Shown here: piece by piece, positions 13,546 through 28,100 of the stretch | Layout of the letters: the number at the start of each line of letters is the position of its first letter | Numbering within the stretch: position 1 is the first letter of the stretch | Source of the DNA: Elmis aenea | Taxonomy: Eukaryota > Arthropoda > Insecta > Coleoptera > Elmidae | Assembly (NCBI GenBank): GCA_947652605.1 | Contig: OX393578.1 | Span: 55,745,415-55,809,414 of the forward strand | Direction of reading: 5' to 3' | Length of the DNA: 64,000 nucleotides | Program-made: the position numbers and the translations under genes | The notes under the pieces: model-generated | What the model was told of the DNA's origin: nothing | The model's input: the letters and a program-made list of their open reading frames with translations, nothing else | Database searches by the model: none

Positions 13546-16500
13546 GAATACAATTGTTTTGCATATGTCTTTCAATGAGCTGGTTTTAATTTTTAATAAT
13601 TTCCTAAAAATACCGTGCTTTAGTTAATACATATGTTCCTTGAGCGACTATTTCTAAACAATTTTAATTATTGATTTGTATATCACAGGAACAGTTTATC
13701 CATCGCCTCTTTACATGAATAAAATTGTTTTGCATATGTCTTTCAATGAGCTGGTTTTAATTTTTAATAATTTCCTAAAAATACCGTGCTCTAGTTAATA
13801 CATATGTTCCTTGAGCGACTATTTCGAAACAATTTTAATTATTGATTTGTATATCACAGGAACAGTTTATCCATCGCCTCTTTACATGAATACAATTGTT
13901 TTGCATATGTCTTTCAATGAGCTGGTTTTAATTTTTAATAATTTCCTAAATATACCGTGCTTTAGTTAATACATATGTTCCTTGAGCGACTATTTCTGAA
14001 CAATTTTAATTATTGATTTGTATGTCACAGAAACAGTTTATCCATCGCCTCTTTACATGAATACAATTGTTTTGCATATGTCTTTCAATGAGCTGGTATT
14101 AATTTTTAATAATTTCCTAAAAATACCGTGCTTTAGTTAATACATATGTTCCTTGAGCGACTATTTCTAAACAATTTTAATTATTGATTTGTATATCACA
14201 GGAACAGTTTATCCATCGCCTCTTTACAGGAATACAATTGTTTTGCATATGTTTTTCAATGAGCTGGTTTTAATTTTTAATAATTTCCTAAAAATACCGT
14301 GCTTTAGTTAATACATATGTTCCTTGAGCGACTATTTCTAAACAATTTTAATTATTGATTTGTATTTCACAGGAACAGTTTATCCATCGCCTCTTTACAG
14401 GAATACAATTGTTTTGCATATGTCTTTCAATGAGCTGGTTTTAATTTTTAATAATTTCCTAAAAATACCGTGCATTAGTTAATACATATGTTCTTTGAGC
14501 GACTATTTCTGAACAATTTTAATTATTGATTTGTATGTATATCACAGGAACAGTTTATCCATCGCCTCTTTACATGAATACAATTGTTTTGCATATGTCT
14601 TTCAATGAGCTGGTTTTAATTTTTAATAATTTCCTAAAAATACCGTGCTTTAGTTAATACATATGTTCCTTGTGCGACTATTTCGAAACAATTTCAATTA
14701 TTGATTTGTATATGACAGGAACAGTTTATCCATCGCCTCTTTACATGAATACAATTGTTTTGCAAATGTCTTTCAATGAGCTGGTTTTAATTTTTAATAA
14801 TTTCCTAAAAATACCTTGCATTAGTTAATACATATGTTCCTTGTGCGACTATTTCGAAACAATTTCAATTATTGATTTGTATATCACAGGAACAGTTTAT
14901 CTATCGCCTCTTTACATGAATACAATTGTTTTGCATATGTCTTTCAATGAGCTGGTTTTAATTTTTAATAATTTCCTAAAAATACCGTGCTTTAGTTAAT
15001 ACATATGTTCCTTGAGCGACTATTTCTAAACAATTTTAATTATTGATTTGTATATCACAGAAACAGTTTATCCATCGCCTCTTTACAGGAATACAATTGT
15101 TTTGCATATGTCTTTCAATGAGCTGGTTTTAATTTTTAATAATTTCCTAAAAATACCGTGCTTTAGTTAATACATATGTTCCTTGAGCGACTATTTCTAA
15201 ACAATTTTAATTATTGATTTGTATATCACAGGAACAGTTTATCCATCGCCTCTTTACAGGAATACAATTGTTTTGCATATGTCTTTCAATGAGCTGGTTT
15301 TAATTTTTAATAATTTCCTAAAAATACCGTGCTTTAGTTAATACATATGTTCCTTGAGCGACTATTTCGAAACAATTTTAATTATTGATTTGTATATGAC
15401 AGGAACAGTATATCCATCGCCTCTTTACATGAATACAATTGTTTTGCATATGTCTTTCAATGAGCTGGTTTTAATTTTTAATAATTTCCTAAAAATACCG
15501 TGCTTTAGTTAATACATATGTTCCTTGAGCGACTATTTCGAAACAATTTTAATTATTGATTTGTATATCACAGGAACAGTTTATTTATCGCCTCTTTACA
15601 TGAATACAATTGTTTTGCATATGTCTTTCAATGAGCTGGTTTTAATTTTTATTAATTTCCTAAAAATACCGTGCTTTAGTTAATACATATGTTCCTTGAG
15701 CGACTATTTCGAAACAATTTTAATTATTGATTTGTATATCACAGGAACAGTTTATCCATCGCCTCTTTACATGAATACAATTGTTTTGCATATGTCTTTC
15801 AATGAGCTGGTTTTAATTTTTAATAATTTCCTAAAAATACCGTGCTTTAGTTAATACATATGTTCCTTGAGCGACTATTTCTAAACAATTTTAATTATTG
15901 ATTTGTATATGACAGGAACAGTTTATCCATTGCCTCTTTACATGAATACAATTGTTTTGCATATGTCTTTCAATGAGCTGGTTTTAATTTTTAATAATTT
16001 CCTAAAAATACCGTGCTTTAGTTAATACATATGTTCCTTGAGCGACTATTTCTAAACAATTTTAATTATTGATTTGTATATCACAGGAACAGTTTATCCA
16101 TCGCCTCTTTACATGAATAAAATTGTTTTGCATATGTCTTTCAATGAGCTGGTTTTAATTTTTAATAATTTCCTAAAAATACCGTGCTTTAGTTAATACA
16201 TATGTTCCTTGAGCGACTATTTCGAAACAATTTTAATTATTGATTTGTATATCACAGGAACAGTTTATCCATCGCCTCTTTACATGAATACAATTGTTTT
16301 GCATATGTCTTTCAATGAGCTGGTTTTAATTTTTAATAATTTCCTAAAAATACCGTGCTTTAGTTAATACATATGTTCCTTGAGCGACTATTTCTGAACA
16401 ATTTTAATTATTGATTTGTATGTCACAGAAACAGTTTATCCATCGCCTCTTTACATGAATACAATTGTTTTGCATATGTCTTTCAATGAGCTGGTATTAA

Positions 16501-19196
16501 TTTTTAATAATTTCCTAAAAATACCGTGCTTTAGTTAATACATATGTTCCTTGAGCGACTATTTCTAAACAATTTTAATTATTGATTTGTATATCACAGG
16601 AACAGTTTATCCATCGCCTCTTTACAGGAATACAATTGTTTTGCATATGTCTTTCAATGAGCTGGTTTTAATTTTTAATAATTTCCTAAAAATACCGTGC
16701 TTTAGTTAATACATATGTTCCTTGAGCGACTATTTCTAAACAATTTTAATTATTGATTTGTATATCACAGGAACAGTTTATCCATCGCCTCTTTACATGA
16801 ATACAATTGTTTTGCATATGTCTTTCAATGAGCTGGTATTAATTTTTAATAATTTCCTAAAAATACCGTGCTTTAGTTAATACATATGTTCCTTGAGCGA
16901 CTATTTCTAAACAATTTTAATTATTGATTTGTATATCACAGGAACAGTTTATCCATCGCCTCTTTACAGGAATACAATTGTTTTGCATATGTCTTTCAAT
17001 GAGCTGGTTTTAATTTTTAATAATTTCCTAAAAATGCCGTGCATTAGTTAATACATATGTTCCTTGTGCGACTATTTCGAAACAATTTCAATTATTGATT
17101 TGTATATCACAGGAACAGTTTATCTATTGCCTCTTTACATGAATACAATTGTTTTGCATATGTCTTTCAATGAGCTGGTTTTAATTTTTAATAATTTCCT
17201 AAAAATACCGTGCATTAGTTAATACATATGTTCCTTGAGCGACTATTTCGAAACAATTTTAATTATTGATTTGTATATCACAGGAACAGTTTATCCATCG
17301 CCTCTTTACATGAATACAATTGTTTTGCATATGTCTTTCAATGAGCTGGTTTTAATTTTTAATAATTTCCTAAAAATACCGTGCTTTAGTTAATACATAT
17401 GTTCCTTGAGCGACTATTTCTAAACAATTTTAATTATTGATTTGTATATCACAGGAACAGTTTATCCATCGCCTCTTTACATGAATACAATTGTTTTGCA
17501 TATGTCTTTCAATGAGCTGGTTTTAATTTTTAATAATTTCCTAAAAATACCGTGCTTTAGTTAATACATATGTTCCTTGAGCGACTATTTCTAAACAATT
17601 TTAATTATTGATTTGTATATGACAGGAACAGTTTATCCATTGCCTCTTTACATGAATACAATTGTTTTGCATATGTCTTTCAATGAGCTGGTTTTAATTT
17701 TTAATAATTTCCTAAAAATACCGTGCTTTAGTTAATACATATGTTCCTTGAGCGACTATTTCTAAACAATTTTAATTATTGATTTGTATAAAACAGGAAC
17801 AGTTTATCCATCGCCTCTTTACATGAATAAAATTGTTTTGCATATGTCTTTCAATGAGCTGGTTTTAATTTTTAATAATTTCCTAAAAATACCGTGCTCT
17901 AGTTAATACATATGTTCCTTGAGCGACTATTTCGAAACAATTTTAATTATTGATTTGTATATCACAGGAACAGTTTATCCATCGCCTCTTTACATGAATA
18001 CAATTGTTTTGCATATGTCTTTCAATGAGCTGGTTTTAATTTTTAATAATTTCCTAAAAATACCGTGCTTTAGTTAATACATATGTTCCTTGAGCGACTA
18101 TTTCTGAACAATTTTAATTATTGATTTGTATGTCACAGAAACAGTTTATCCATCGCCTCTTTACATGAATACAATTGTTTTGCATATGTCTTTCAATGAG
18201 CTGGTATTAATTTTTAATAATTTCCTAAAATACCGTGCTTTAGTTAATACATATGTTCCTTGAGCGACTATTTCTAAACAATTTTAATTTATTGATTTGT
18301 ATATCACAGGAACAGTTTATCCATCGCCTCTTTACAGGAATACAATTGTTTTGCATATGTTTTTCAATGAGCTGGTTTTAATTTTTAATAATTTCCTAAA
18401 AATACCGTGCTTTAGTTAATACATATGTTCCTTGAGCGACTATTTCTAAACAATTTTAATTATTGATTTGTATTTCACAGGAACAGTTTATCCATCGCCT
18501 CTTTACAGGAATACAATTGTTTTGCATATGTCTTTCAATGAGCTGGTTTTAATTTTTAATAATTTCCTAAAAATACCGTGCATTAGTTAATACATATGTT
18601 CTTTGAGCGACTATTTCTGAACAATTTTAATTATTGATTTGTATGTATATCACAGGAACAGTTTATCCATCGCCTCTTTACATGAATACAATTGTTTTGC
18701 ATATGTCTTTCAATGAGCTGGTTTTAATTTTTAATAATTTCCTAAAAATACCGTGCTTTAGTTAATACATATGTTCCTTGTGCGACTATTTCGAAACAAT
18801 TTCAATTATTGATTTGTATATGACAGGAACAGTTTATCCATCGCCTCTTTACATGAATACAATTGTTTTGCAAATGTCTTTCAATGAGCTGGTTTTAATT
18901 TTTAATAATTTCCTAAAAATACCGTGCATTAGTTAATACATATGTTCCTTGTGCGACTATTTCGAAACAATTTCAATTATTGATTTGTATATCACAGGAA
19001 CAGTTTATCTATCGCCTCTTTACATGAATACAATTGTTTTGCATATGTCTTTCAATGAGCTGGTTTTAATTTTTAATAATTTCCTAAAAATACCGTGCTT
19101 TAGTTAATACATATGTTCCTTGAGCGACTATTTCTAAACAATTTTAATTATTGATTTGTATATCACAGAAACAGTTTATCCATCGCCTCTTTACAG
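13546..19196 (+). repeat. 5651-bp higher-order block, copy 2
   Basis: Second copy of the 33-monomer block, with the same rare variants in the same order. The visible differences include a missing A in CCTAAAATACC near 18230 and an extra T in TTTTAATTTATTG near 18288. After about 19.36 kb the 5651 register is lost. A 4108-bp register (24 x 171 + 4) then takes over: TGTATATGAC at 15391 and 19499, and AAATGCCGTG at 17032 and 21140. Edges are approximate. Confidence 0.85.
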
Positions 19197-22100
19197 GAAT
19201 ACAATTGTTTTGCATATGTCTTTCAATGAGCTGGTTTTAATTTTTAATAATTTCCTAAAAATACCGTGCTTTAGTTAATACATATGTTCCTTGAGCGACT
19301 ATTTCTAAACAATTTTAATTATTGATTTGTATATCACAGGAACAGTTTATCCATCGCCTCTTTACAGGAATACAATTGTTTTGCATATGTCTTTCAATGA
19401 GCTGGTTTTAATTTTTAATAATTTCCTAAAAATACCGTGCTTTAGTTAATACATATGTTCCTTGAGCGACTATTTCGAAACAATTTTAATTATTGATTTG
19501 TATATGACAGGAACAGTATATCCATCGCCTCTTTACATGAATACAATTGTTTTGCATATGTCTTTCAATGAGCTGGTTTTAATTTTTAATAATTTCCTAA
19601 AAATACCGTGCTTTAGTTAATACATATGTTCCTTGAGCGACTATTTCGAAACAATTTTAATTATTGATTTGTATATCACAGGAACAGTTTATTTATCGCC
19701 TCTTTACATGAATACAATTGTTTTGCATATGTCTTTCAATGAGCTGGTTTTAATTTTTAATAATTTCCTAAAAATACCGTGCTTTAGTTAATACATATGT
19801 TCCTTGAGCGACTATTTCGAAACAATTTTAATTATTGATTTGTATATCACAGGAACAGTTTATCCATCGCCTCTTTACATGAATACAATTGTTTTGCATA
19901 TGTCTTTCAATGAGCTGGTTTTAATTTTTAATAATTTCCTAAAAATACCGTGCTTTAGTTAATACATATGTTCCTTGAGCGACTATTTCTAAACAATTTT
20001 AATTATTGATTTGTATATGACAGGAACAGTTTATCCATTGCCTCTTTACATGAATACAATTGTTTTGCATATGTCTTTCAATGAGCTGGTTTTAATTTTT
20101 AATAATTTCCTAAAAATACCGTGCTTTAGTTAATACATATGTTCCTTGAGCGACTATTTCTAAACAATTTTAATTATTGATTTGTATATCACAGGAACAG
20201 TTTATCCATCGCCTCTTTACATGAATAAAATGGTTTTGCATATGTCTTTCAATGAGCTGGTTTTAATTTTTAATAATTTCCTAAAAATACCGTGCTTTAG
20301 TTAATACATATGTTCCTTGAGCGACTATTTCGAAACAATTTTAATTATTGATTTGTATATCACAGGAACAGTTTATCCATCGCCTCTTTACATGAATACA
20401 ATTGTTTTGCATATGTCTTTCAATGAGCTGGTTTTAATTTTTAATAATTTCCTAAAAATACCGTGCTTTAGTTAATACATATGTTCCTTGAGCGACTATT
20501 TCTGAACAATTTTAATTATTGATTTGTATGTCACAGAAACAGTTTATCCATCGCCTCTTTACATGAATACAATTGTTTTGCATATGTCTTTCAATGAGCT
20601 GGTATTAATTTTTAATAATTTCCTAAAAATACCGTGCTTTAGTTAATACATATGTTCCTTGAGCGACTATTTCTAAACAATTTTAATTATTGATTTGTAT
20701 ATCACAGGAACAGTTTATCCATCGCCTCTTTACAGGAATACAATTGTTTTGCATATGTCTTTCAATGAGCTGGTTTTAATTTTTAATAATTTCCTAAAAA
20801 TACCGTGCTTTAGTTAATACATATGTTCCTTGAGCGACTATTTTTAAACAATTTTAATTATTGATTTGTATATCACAGGAACAGTTTATCCATCGCCTCT
20901 TTACATGAATACAATTGTTTTGCATATGTCTTTCAATGAGCTGGTATTAATTTTTAATAATTTCCTAAAAATACCGTGCTTTAGTTAATACATATGTTCC
21001 TTGAGCGACTATTTCTAAACAATTTTAATTATTGATTTGTATATCACAGGAACAGTTTATCCATCGCCTCTTTACAGGAATACAATTGTTTTGCATATGT
21101 CTTTCAATGAGCTGGTTTTAATTTTTAATAATTTCCTAAAAATGCCGTGCATTAGTTAATACATATGTTCCTTGTGCGACTATTTCGAAACAATTTCAAT
21201 TATTGATTTGTATATCACAGGAACAGTTTATCTATTGCCTCTTTACATGAATACAATTGTTTTGCATATGTCTTTCAATGAGCTGGTTTTAATTTTTAAT
21301 AATTTCCTAAAAATACCGTGCATTAGTTAATACATATGTTCCTTGAGCGACTATTTCGAAACAATTTTAATTATTGATTTGTATATCACAGGAACAGTTT
21401 ATCTATCGCCTCTTTACATGAATACAATTGTTTTGCATATGTCTTTCAATGAGCTGGTTTTAATTTTTAATAATTTCCTAAAAATACCGTGCTTTAGTTA
21501 ATACATATGTTCCTTGAGCGACTATTTCTAAACAATTTTAATTATTGATTTGTATATGACAGGAACAGTATATCCATCGCCTCTTTACATGAATACAATT
21601 GTTTTGCATATGTCTTTCAATGAGCTGGTTTTAATTTTTAATAATTTCCTAAAAATACCGTGCTTTAGTTAATACATATGTTCCTTGAGCGACTATTTCG
21701 AAACAATTTTAATTATTGATTTGTATATCACAGGAACAGTTTATTTATCGCCTCTTTACATGAATACAATTGTTTTGCATATGTCTTTCAATGAGCTGGT
21801 TTTAATTTTTAATAATTTCCTAAAAATACCGTGCTTTAGTTAATACATATGTTCCTTGAGCGACTATTTCGAAACAATTTTAATTATTGATTTGTATGTA
21901 TATCACAGGAACAGTTTATCCATCGCCTCTTTACATGAATACAATTGTTTTGCATATGTCTTTCAATGAGCTGGTTTTAATTTTTAATAATTTCCTAAAA
22001 ATACCGTGCTTTAGTTAATACATATGTTCCTTGAGCGACTATTTCTAAACAATTTTAATTATTGATTTGTATATGACAGGAACAGTTTATCCATTGCCTC

Positions 22101-25100
22101 TTTACATGAATACAATTGTTTTGCATATGTCTTTCAATGAGCTGGTTTTAATTTTTAATAATTTCCTAAAAATACCGTGCTTTAGTTAATACATATGTTC
22201 CTTGAGCGACTATTTCTAAACAATTTTAATTATTGATTTGTATATGACAGGAACAGTTTATCCATTGCCTCTTTACATGAATACAATTGTTTTGCATATG
22301 TCTTTCAATGAGCTGGTTTTAATTTTTAATAATTTCCTAAAAATACCGTGCTTTAGTTAATACATATGTTCCTTGAGCGACTATTTCTAAACAATTTTAA
22401 TTATTGATTTGTATATCACAGGAACAGTTTATCCATCGCCTCTTTACATGAATAAAATGGTTTTGCATATGTCTTTCAATGAGCTGGTTTTAATTTTTAA
22501 TAATATCCTAAAAATACCGTGCTTTAGTTAATACATATGTTCCTTGAGCGACTATTTCGAAACAATTTTAATTATTGATTTGTATATCACAGGAACAGTT
22601 TATCCATCGCCTCTTTACATGAATACAATTGTTTTGCATATGTCTTTCAATAAGCTGGTTTTAATTTTTAATAATTTCCTAAAAATACCGTGCTTTAGTT
22701 AATACATATGTTCCTTGAGCGACTATTTCTGAACAATTTTAATTATTGATTTGTATGTCACAGAAACAGTTTATCCATCGCCTCTTTACATGAATACAAT
22801 TGTTTTGCATATGTCTTTCAATGAGCTGGTATTAATTTTTAATAATTTCCTAAAAATACCGTGCTTTAGTTAATACATATGTTCCTTGAGCGACTATTTC
22901 TAAACAATTTTAATTATTGATTTGTATATCACAGGAACAGTTTATCCATCGCCTCTTTACAGGAATACAATTGTTTTGCATATGTCTTTCAATGAGCTGG
23001 TTTTAATTTTTAATAATTTCCTAAAAATACCGTGCTTTAGTTAATACATATGTTCCTTGAGCGACTATTTCTAAACAATTTTAATTATTGATTTGTATAT
23101 CACAGGAACAGTTTATCCATCGCCTCTTTACATGAATACAATTGTTTTGCATATGTCTTTCAATGAGCTGGTATTAATTTTTAATAATTTCCTAAAAATA
23201 CCGTGCTTTAGTTAATACATATGTTCCTTGAGCGACTATTTCTAAACAATTTTAATTATTGATTTGTATATCACAGGAACAGTTTATCCATCGCCTCTTT
23301 ACAGGAATACAATTGTTTTGCATATGTCTTTCAATGAGCTGGTTTTAATTTTTAATAATTTCCTAAAAATGCCGTGCATTAGTTAATACATATGTTCCTT
23401 GTGCGACTATTTCGAAACAATTTCAATTATTGATTTGTATATCACAGGAACAGTTTATCTATTGCCTCTTTACATGAATACAATTGTTTTGCATATGTCT
23501 TTCAATGAGCTGGTTTTAATTTTTAATAATTTCCTAAAAATACCGTGCATTAGTTAATACATATGTTCCTTGAGCGACTATTTCGAAACAATTTTAATTA
23601 TTGATTTGTATATCACAGGAACAGTTTATCCATCGCCTCTTTACATGAATACAATTGTTTTGCATATGTCTTTCAATGAGCTGGTTTTAATTTTTAATAA
23701 TTTCCTAAAAATACCGTGCTTTAGTTAATACATATGTTCCTTGAGCGACTATTTCTAAACAATTTTAATTATTGATTTGTATATGACAGGAACAGTATAT
23801 CCATCGCCTCTTTACATGAATACAATTGTTTTGCATATGTCTTTCAATGAGCTGGTTTTAATTTTTAATAATTTCCTAAAAATACCGTGCTTTAGTTAAT
23901 ACATATGTTCCTTGAGCGACTATTTCGAAACAATTTTAATTATTGATTTGTATATCACAGGAACAGTTTATTTATCGCCTCTTTACATGAATACAATTGT
24001 TTTGCATATGTCTTTCAATGAGCTGGTTTTAATTTTTAATAATTTCCTAAAAATACCGTGCTTTAGTTAATATATATGTTCCTTGAGCGACTATTTCGAA
24101 ACAATTTTAATTATTGATTTGTATATCACAGGAACAGTTTATCCATCGCCTCTTTACATGAATACAATTGTTTTGCATATGTCTTTCAATGAGCTGGTTT
24201 TAATTTTTAATAATTTCCTAAAAATACCGTGCTTTAGTTAATACATATGTTCCTTGAGCGACTATTTCTAAACAATTTTAATTATTGATTTGTATATGAC
24301 AGGAACAGTTTATCCATTGCCTCTTTACATGAATACAATTGTTTTGCATATGTCTTTCAATGAGCTGGTTTTAATTTTTAATAATTTCCTAAAAATACCG
24401 TGCTTTAGTTAATACATATGTTCCTTGAGCGACTATTTCTAAACAATTTTAATTATTGATTTGTATATCACAGGAACAGTTTATCCATCGCCTCTTTACA
24501 TGAATAAAATTGTTTTGCATATGTCTTTCAATGAGCTGGTTTTAATTTTTAATAATTTCCTAAAAATACCGTGCTTTAGTTAATACATATGTTCCTTGAG
24601 CGACTATTTCGAAACAATTTTAATTATTGATTTGTATATCACAGGAACAGTTTATCCATCGCCTCTTTACATGAATACAATTGTTTTGCATATGTCTTTC
24701 AATGAGCTGGTTTTAATTTTTAATAATTTCCTAAAAATACCGTGCTTTAGTTAATACATATGTTCCTTGAGCGACTATTTCTAAACAATTTTAATTATTG
24801 ATTTGTATATGACAGGAACAGTATATCCATCGCCTCTTTACATGAATACAATTGTTTTGCATATGTCTTTCAATGAGCTGGTTTTAATTTTTAATAATTT
24901 CCTAAAAATACCGTGCTTTAGTTAATACATATGTTCCTTGAGCGACTATTTCGAAACAATTTTAATTATTAATTTGTATATCACAGGAACAGTTTATTTA
25001 TCGCCTCTTTACATGAATACAATTGTTTTGCATATGTCTTTCAATGAGCTGGTTTTAATTTTTAATAATTTCCTAAAAATACCGTGCTTTAGTTAATACA

Positions 25101-28100
25101 TATGTTCCTTGAGCGACTATTTCGAAACAATTTTAATTATTGATTTGTATATCACAGGAACAGTTTATCCATCGCCTCTTTACATGAATACAATTGTTTT
25201 GCATATGTCGTTCAATGAGCTGGTTTTAATTTTTAATAATTTCCTAAAAATACCGTGCTTTAGTTAATACATATGTTCCTTGAGCGACTATTTCTAAACA
25301 ATTTTAATTATTGATTTGTATATGACAGGAACAGTTTATCCATTGCCTCTTTACATGAATACAATTGTTTTGCATATGTCTTTCAATGAGCTGGTTTTAA
25401 TTTTTAATAATTTCCTAAAAATACCGTGCTTTAGTTAATACATATGTTCCTTGAGCGACTATTTCTAAACAATTTTAATTATTGATTTGTATATGACAGG
25501 AACAGTTTATCCATTGCCTCTTTACATGAATACAATTGTTTTGCATATGTCTTTCAATGAGCTGGTTTTAATTTTTAATAATTTCCTAAAAATACCGTGC
25601 TTTAGTTAATACATATGTTCCTTGAGCGACTATTTCTAAACAATTTTAATTATTGATTTGTATATCACAGGAACAGTTTATCCATCGCCTCTTTACATGA
25701 ATAAAATTGTTTTGCATATGTCTTTCAATGAGCTGGTTTTAATTTTTAATAATTTCCTAAAAATACCGTGCTTTAGTTAATACATATGTTCCTTGAGCGA
25801 CTATTTCGAAACAATTTTAATTATTGATTTGTATATCACAGGAACAGTTTATCCATCGCCTCTTTACATGAATACAATTGTTTTGCATATGTCTTTCAAT
25901 GAGCTGGTTTTAATTTTTAATAATTTCCTAAAAATACCGTGCTTTAGTTAATACATATGTTCCTTGAGCGACTATTTCTGAACAATTTTAATTATTGATT
26001 TGTATGTCACAGAAACAGTTTATCCATCGCCTCTTTACATGAATACAATTGTTTTGCATATGTCTTTCAATGAGCTGGTATTAATTTTTAATAATTTCCT
26101 AAAAATACCGTGCTTTAGTTAATACATATGTTCCTTGAGCGACTATTTCTAAACAATTTTAATTATTGATTTGTATATCACAGGAACAGTTTATCCATCG
26201 CCTCTTTACAGGAATACAATTGTTTTGCATATGTCTTTCAATGAGCTGGTTTTAATTTTTAATAATTTCCTAAAAATACCGTGCTTTAGTTAATACATAT
26301 GTTCCTTGAGCGACTATTTCTAAACAATTTTAATTATTGATTTGTATATCACAGGAACAGTTTATCCATCGCCTCTTTACATGAATACAATTGTTTTGCA
26401 TATGTCTTTCAATGAGCTGGTATTAATTTTTAATAATTTCCTAAAAATACCGTGCTTTAGTTAATACATATGTTCCTTGAGCGACTATTTCTAAACAATT
26501 TTAATTATTGATTTGTATATCACAGGAACAGTTTATCCATCGCCTCTTTACAGGAATACAATTGTTTTGCATATGTCTTTCAATGAGCTGGTTTTAATTT
26601 TTAATAATTTCCTAAAAATGCCGTGCATTAGTTAATACATATGTTCCTTGTGCGACTATTTCGAAACAATTTCAATTATTGATTTGTATATCACAGGAAC
26701 AGTTTATCTATTGCCTCTTTACATGAATACAATTGTTTTGCATATGTCTTTCAATGAGCTGGTTTTAATTTTTAATAATTTCCTAAAAATACCGTGCATT
26801 AGTTAATACATATGTTCCTTGAGCGACTATTTCGAAACAATTTTAATTATTGATTTGTATATCACAGGAACAGTTTATCCATCGCCTCTTTACATGAATA
26901 CAATTGTTTTGCATATGTCTTTCAATGAGCTGGTTTTAATTTTTAATAATTTCCTAAAAATACCGTGCTTTAGTTAATACATATGTTCCTTGAGCGACTA
27001 TTTCTAAACAATTTTAATTATTGATTTGTATATGACAGGAACAGTATATCCATCGCCTCTTTACATGAATACAATTGTTTTGCATATGTCTTTCAATGAG
27101 CTGGTTTTAATTTTTAATAATTTCCTAAAAATACCGTGCTTTAGTTAATACATATGTTCCTTGAGCGACTATTTCGAAACAATTTTAATTATTGATTTGT
27201 ATATCACAGGAACAGTTTATTTATCGCCTCTTTACATGAATACAATTGTTTTGCATATGTCTTTCAATGAGCTGGTTTTAATTTTTAATAATTTCCTAAA
27301 AATACCGTGCTTTAGTTAATACATATGTTCCTTGAGCGACTATTTCGAAACAATTTTAATTATTGATTTGTATATCACAGGAACAGTTTATCCATCGCCT
27401 CTTTACATGAATACAATTGTTTTGCATATGTCTTTCAATGAGCTGGTTTTAATTTTTAATAATTTCCTAAAAATACCGTGCTTTAGTTAATACATATGTT
27501 CCTTGAGCGACTATTTCTAAACAATTTTAATTATTGATTTGTATATGACAGGAACAGTTTATCCATTGCCTCTTTACATGAATACAATTGTTTTGCATAT
27601 GTCTTTCAATGAGCTGGTTTTAATTTTTAATAATTTCCTAAAAATACCGTGCTTTAGTTAATACATATGTTCCTTGAGCGACTATTTCTAAACAATTTTA
27701 ATTATTGATTTGTATATCACAGGAACAGTTTATCCATCGCCTCTTTACATGAATAAAATTGTTTTGCATATGTCTTTCAATGAGCTGGTTTTAATTTTTA
27801 ATAATTTCCTAAAAATACCGTGCTTTAGTTAATACATATGTTCCTTGAGCGACTATTTCGAAACAATTTTAATTATTGATTTGTATATCACAGGAACAGT
27901 TTATCCATCGCCTCTTTACATGAATACAATTGTTTTGCATATGTCTTTCAATGAGCTGGTTTTAATTTTTAATAATTTCCTAAAAATACCGTGCTTTAGT
28001 TAATACATATGTTCCTTGAGCGACTATTTCTGAACAATTTTAATTATTGATTTGTATGTCACAGAAACAGTTTATCCATCGCCTCTTTACATGAATACAA

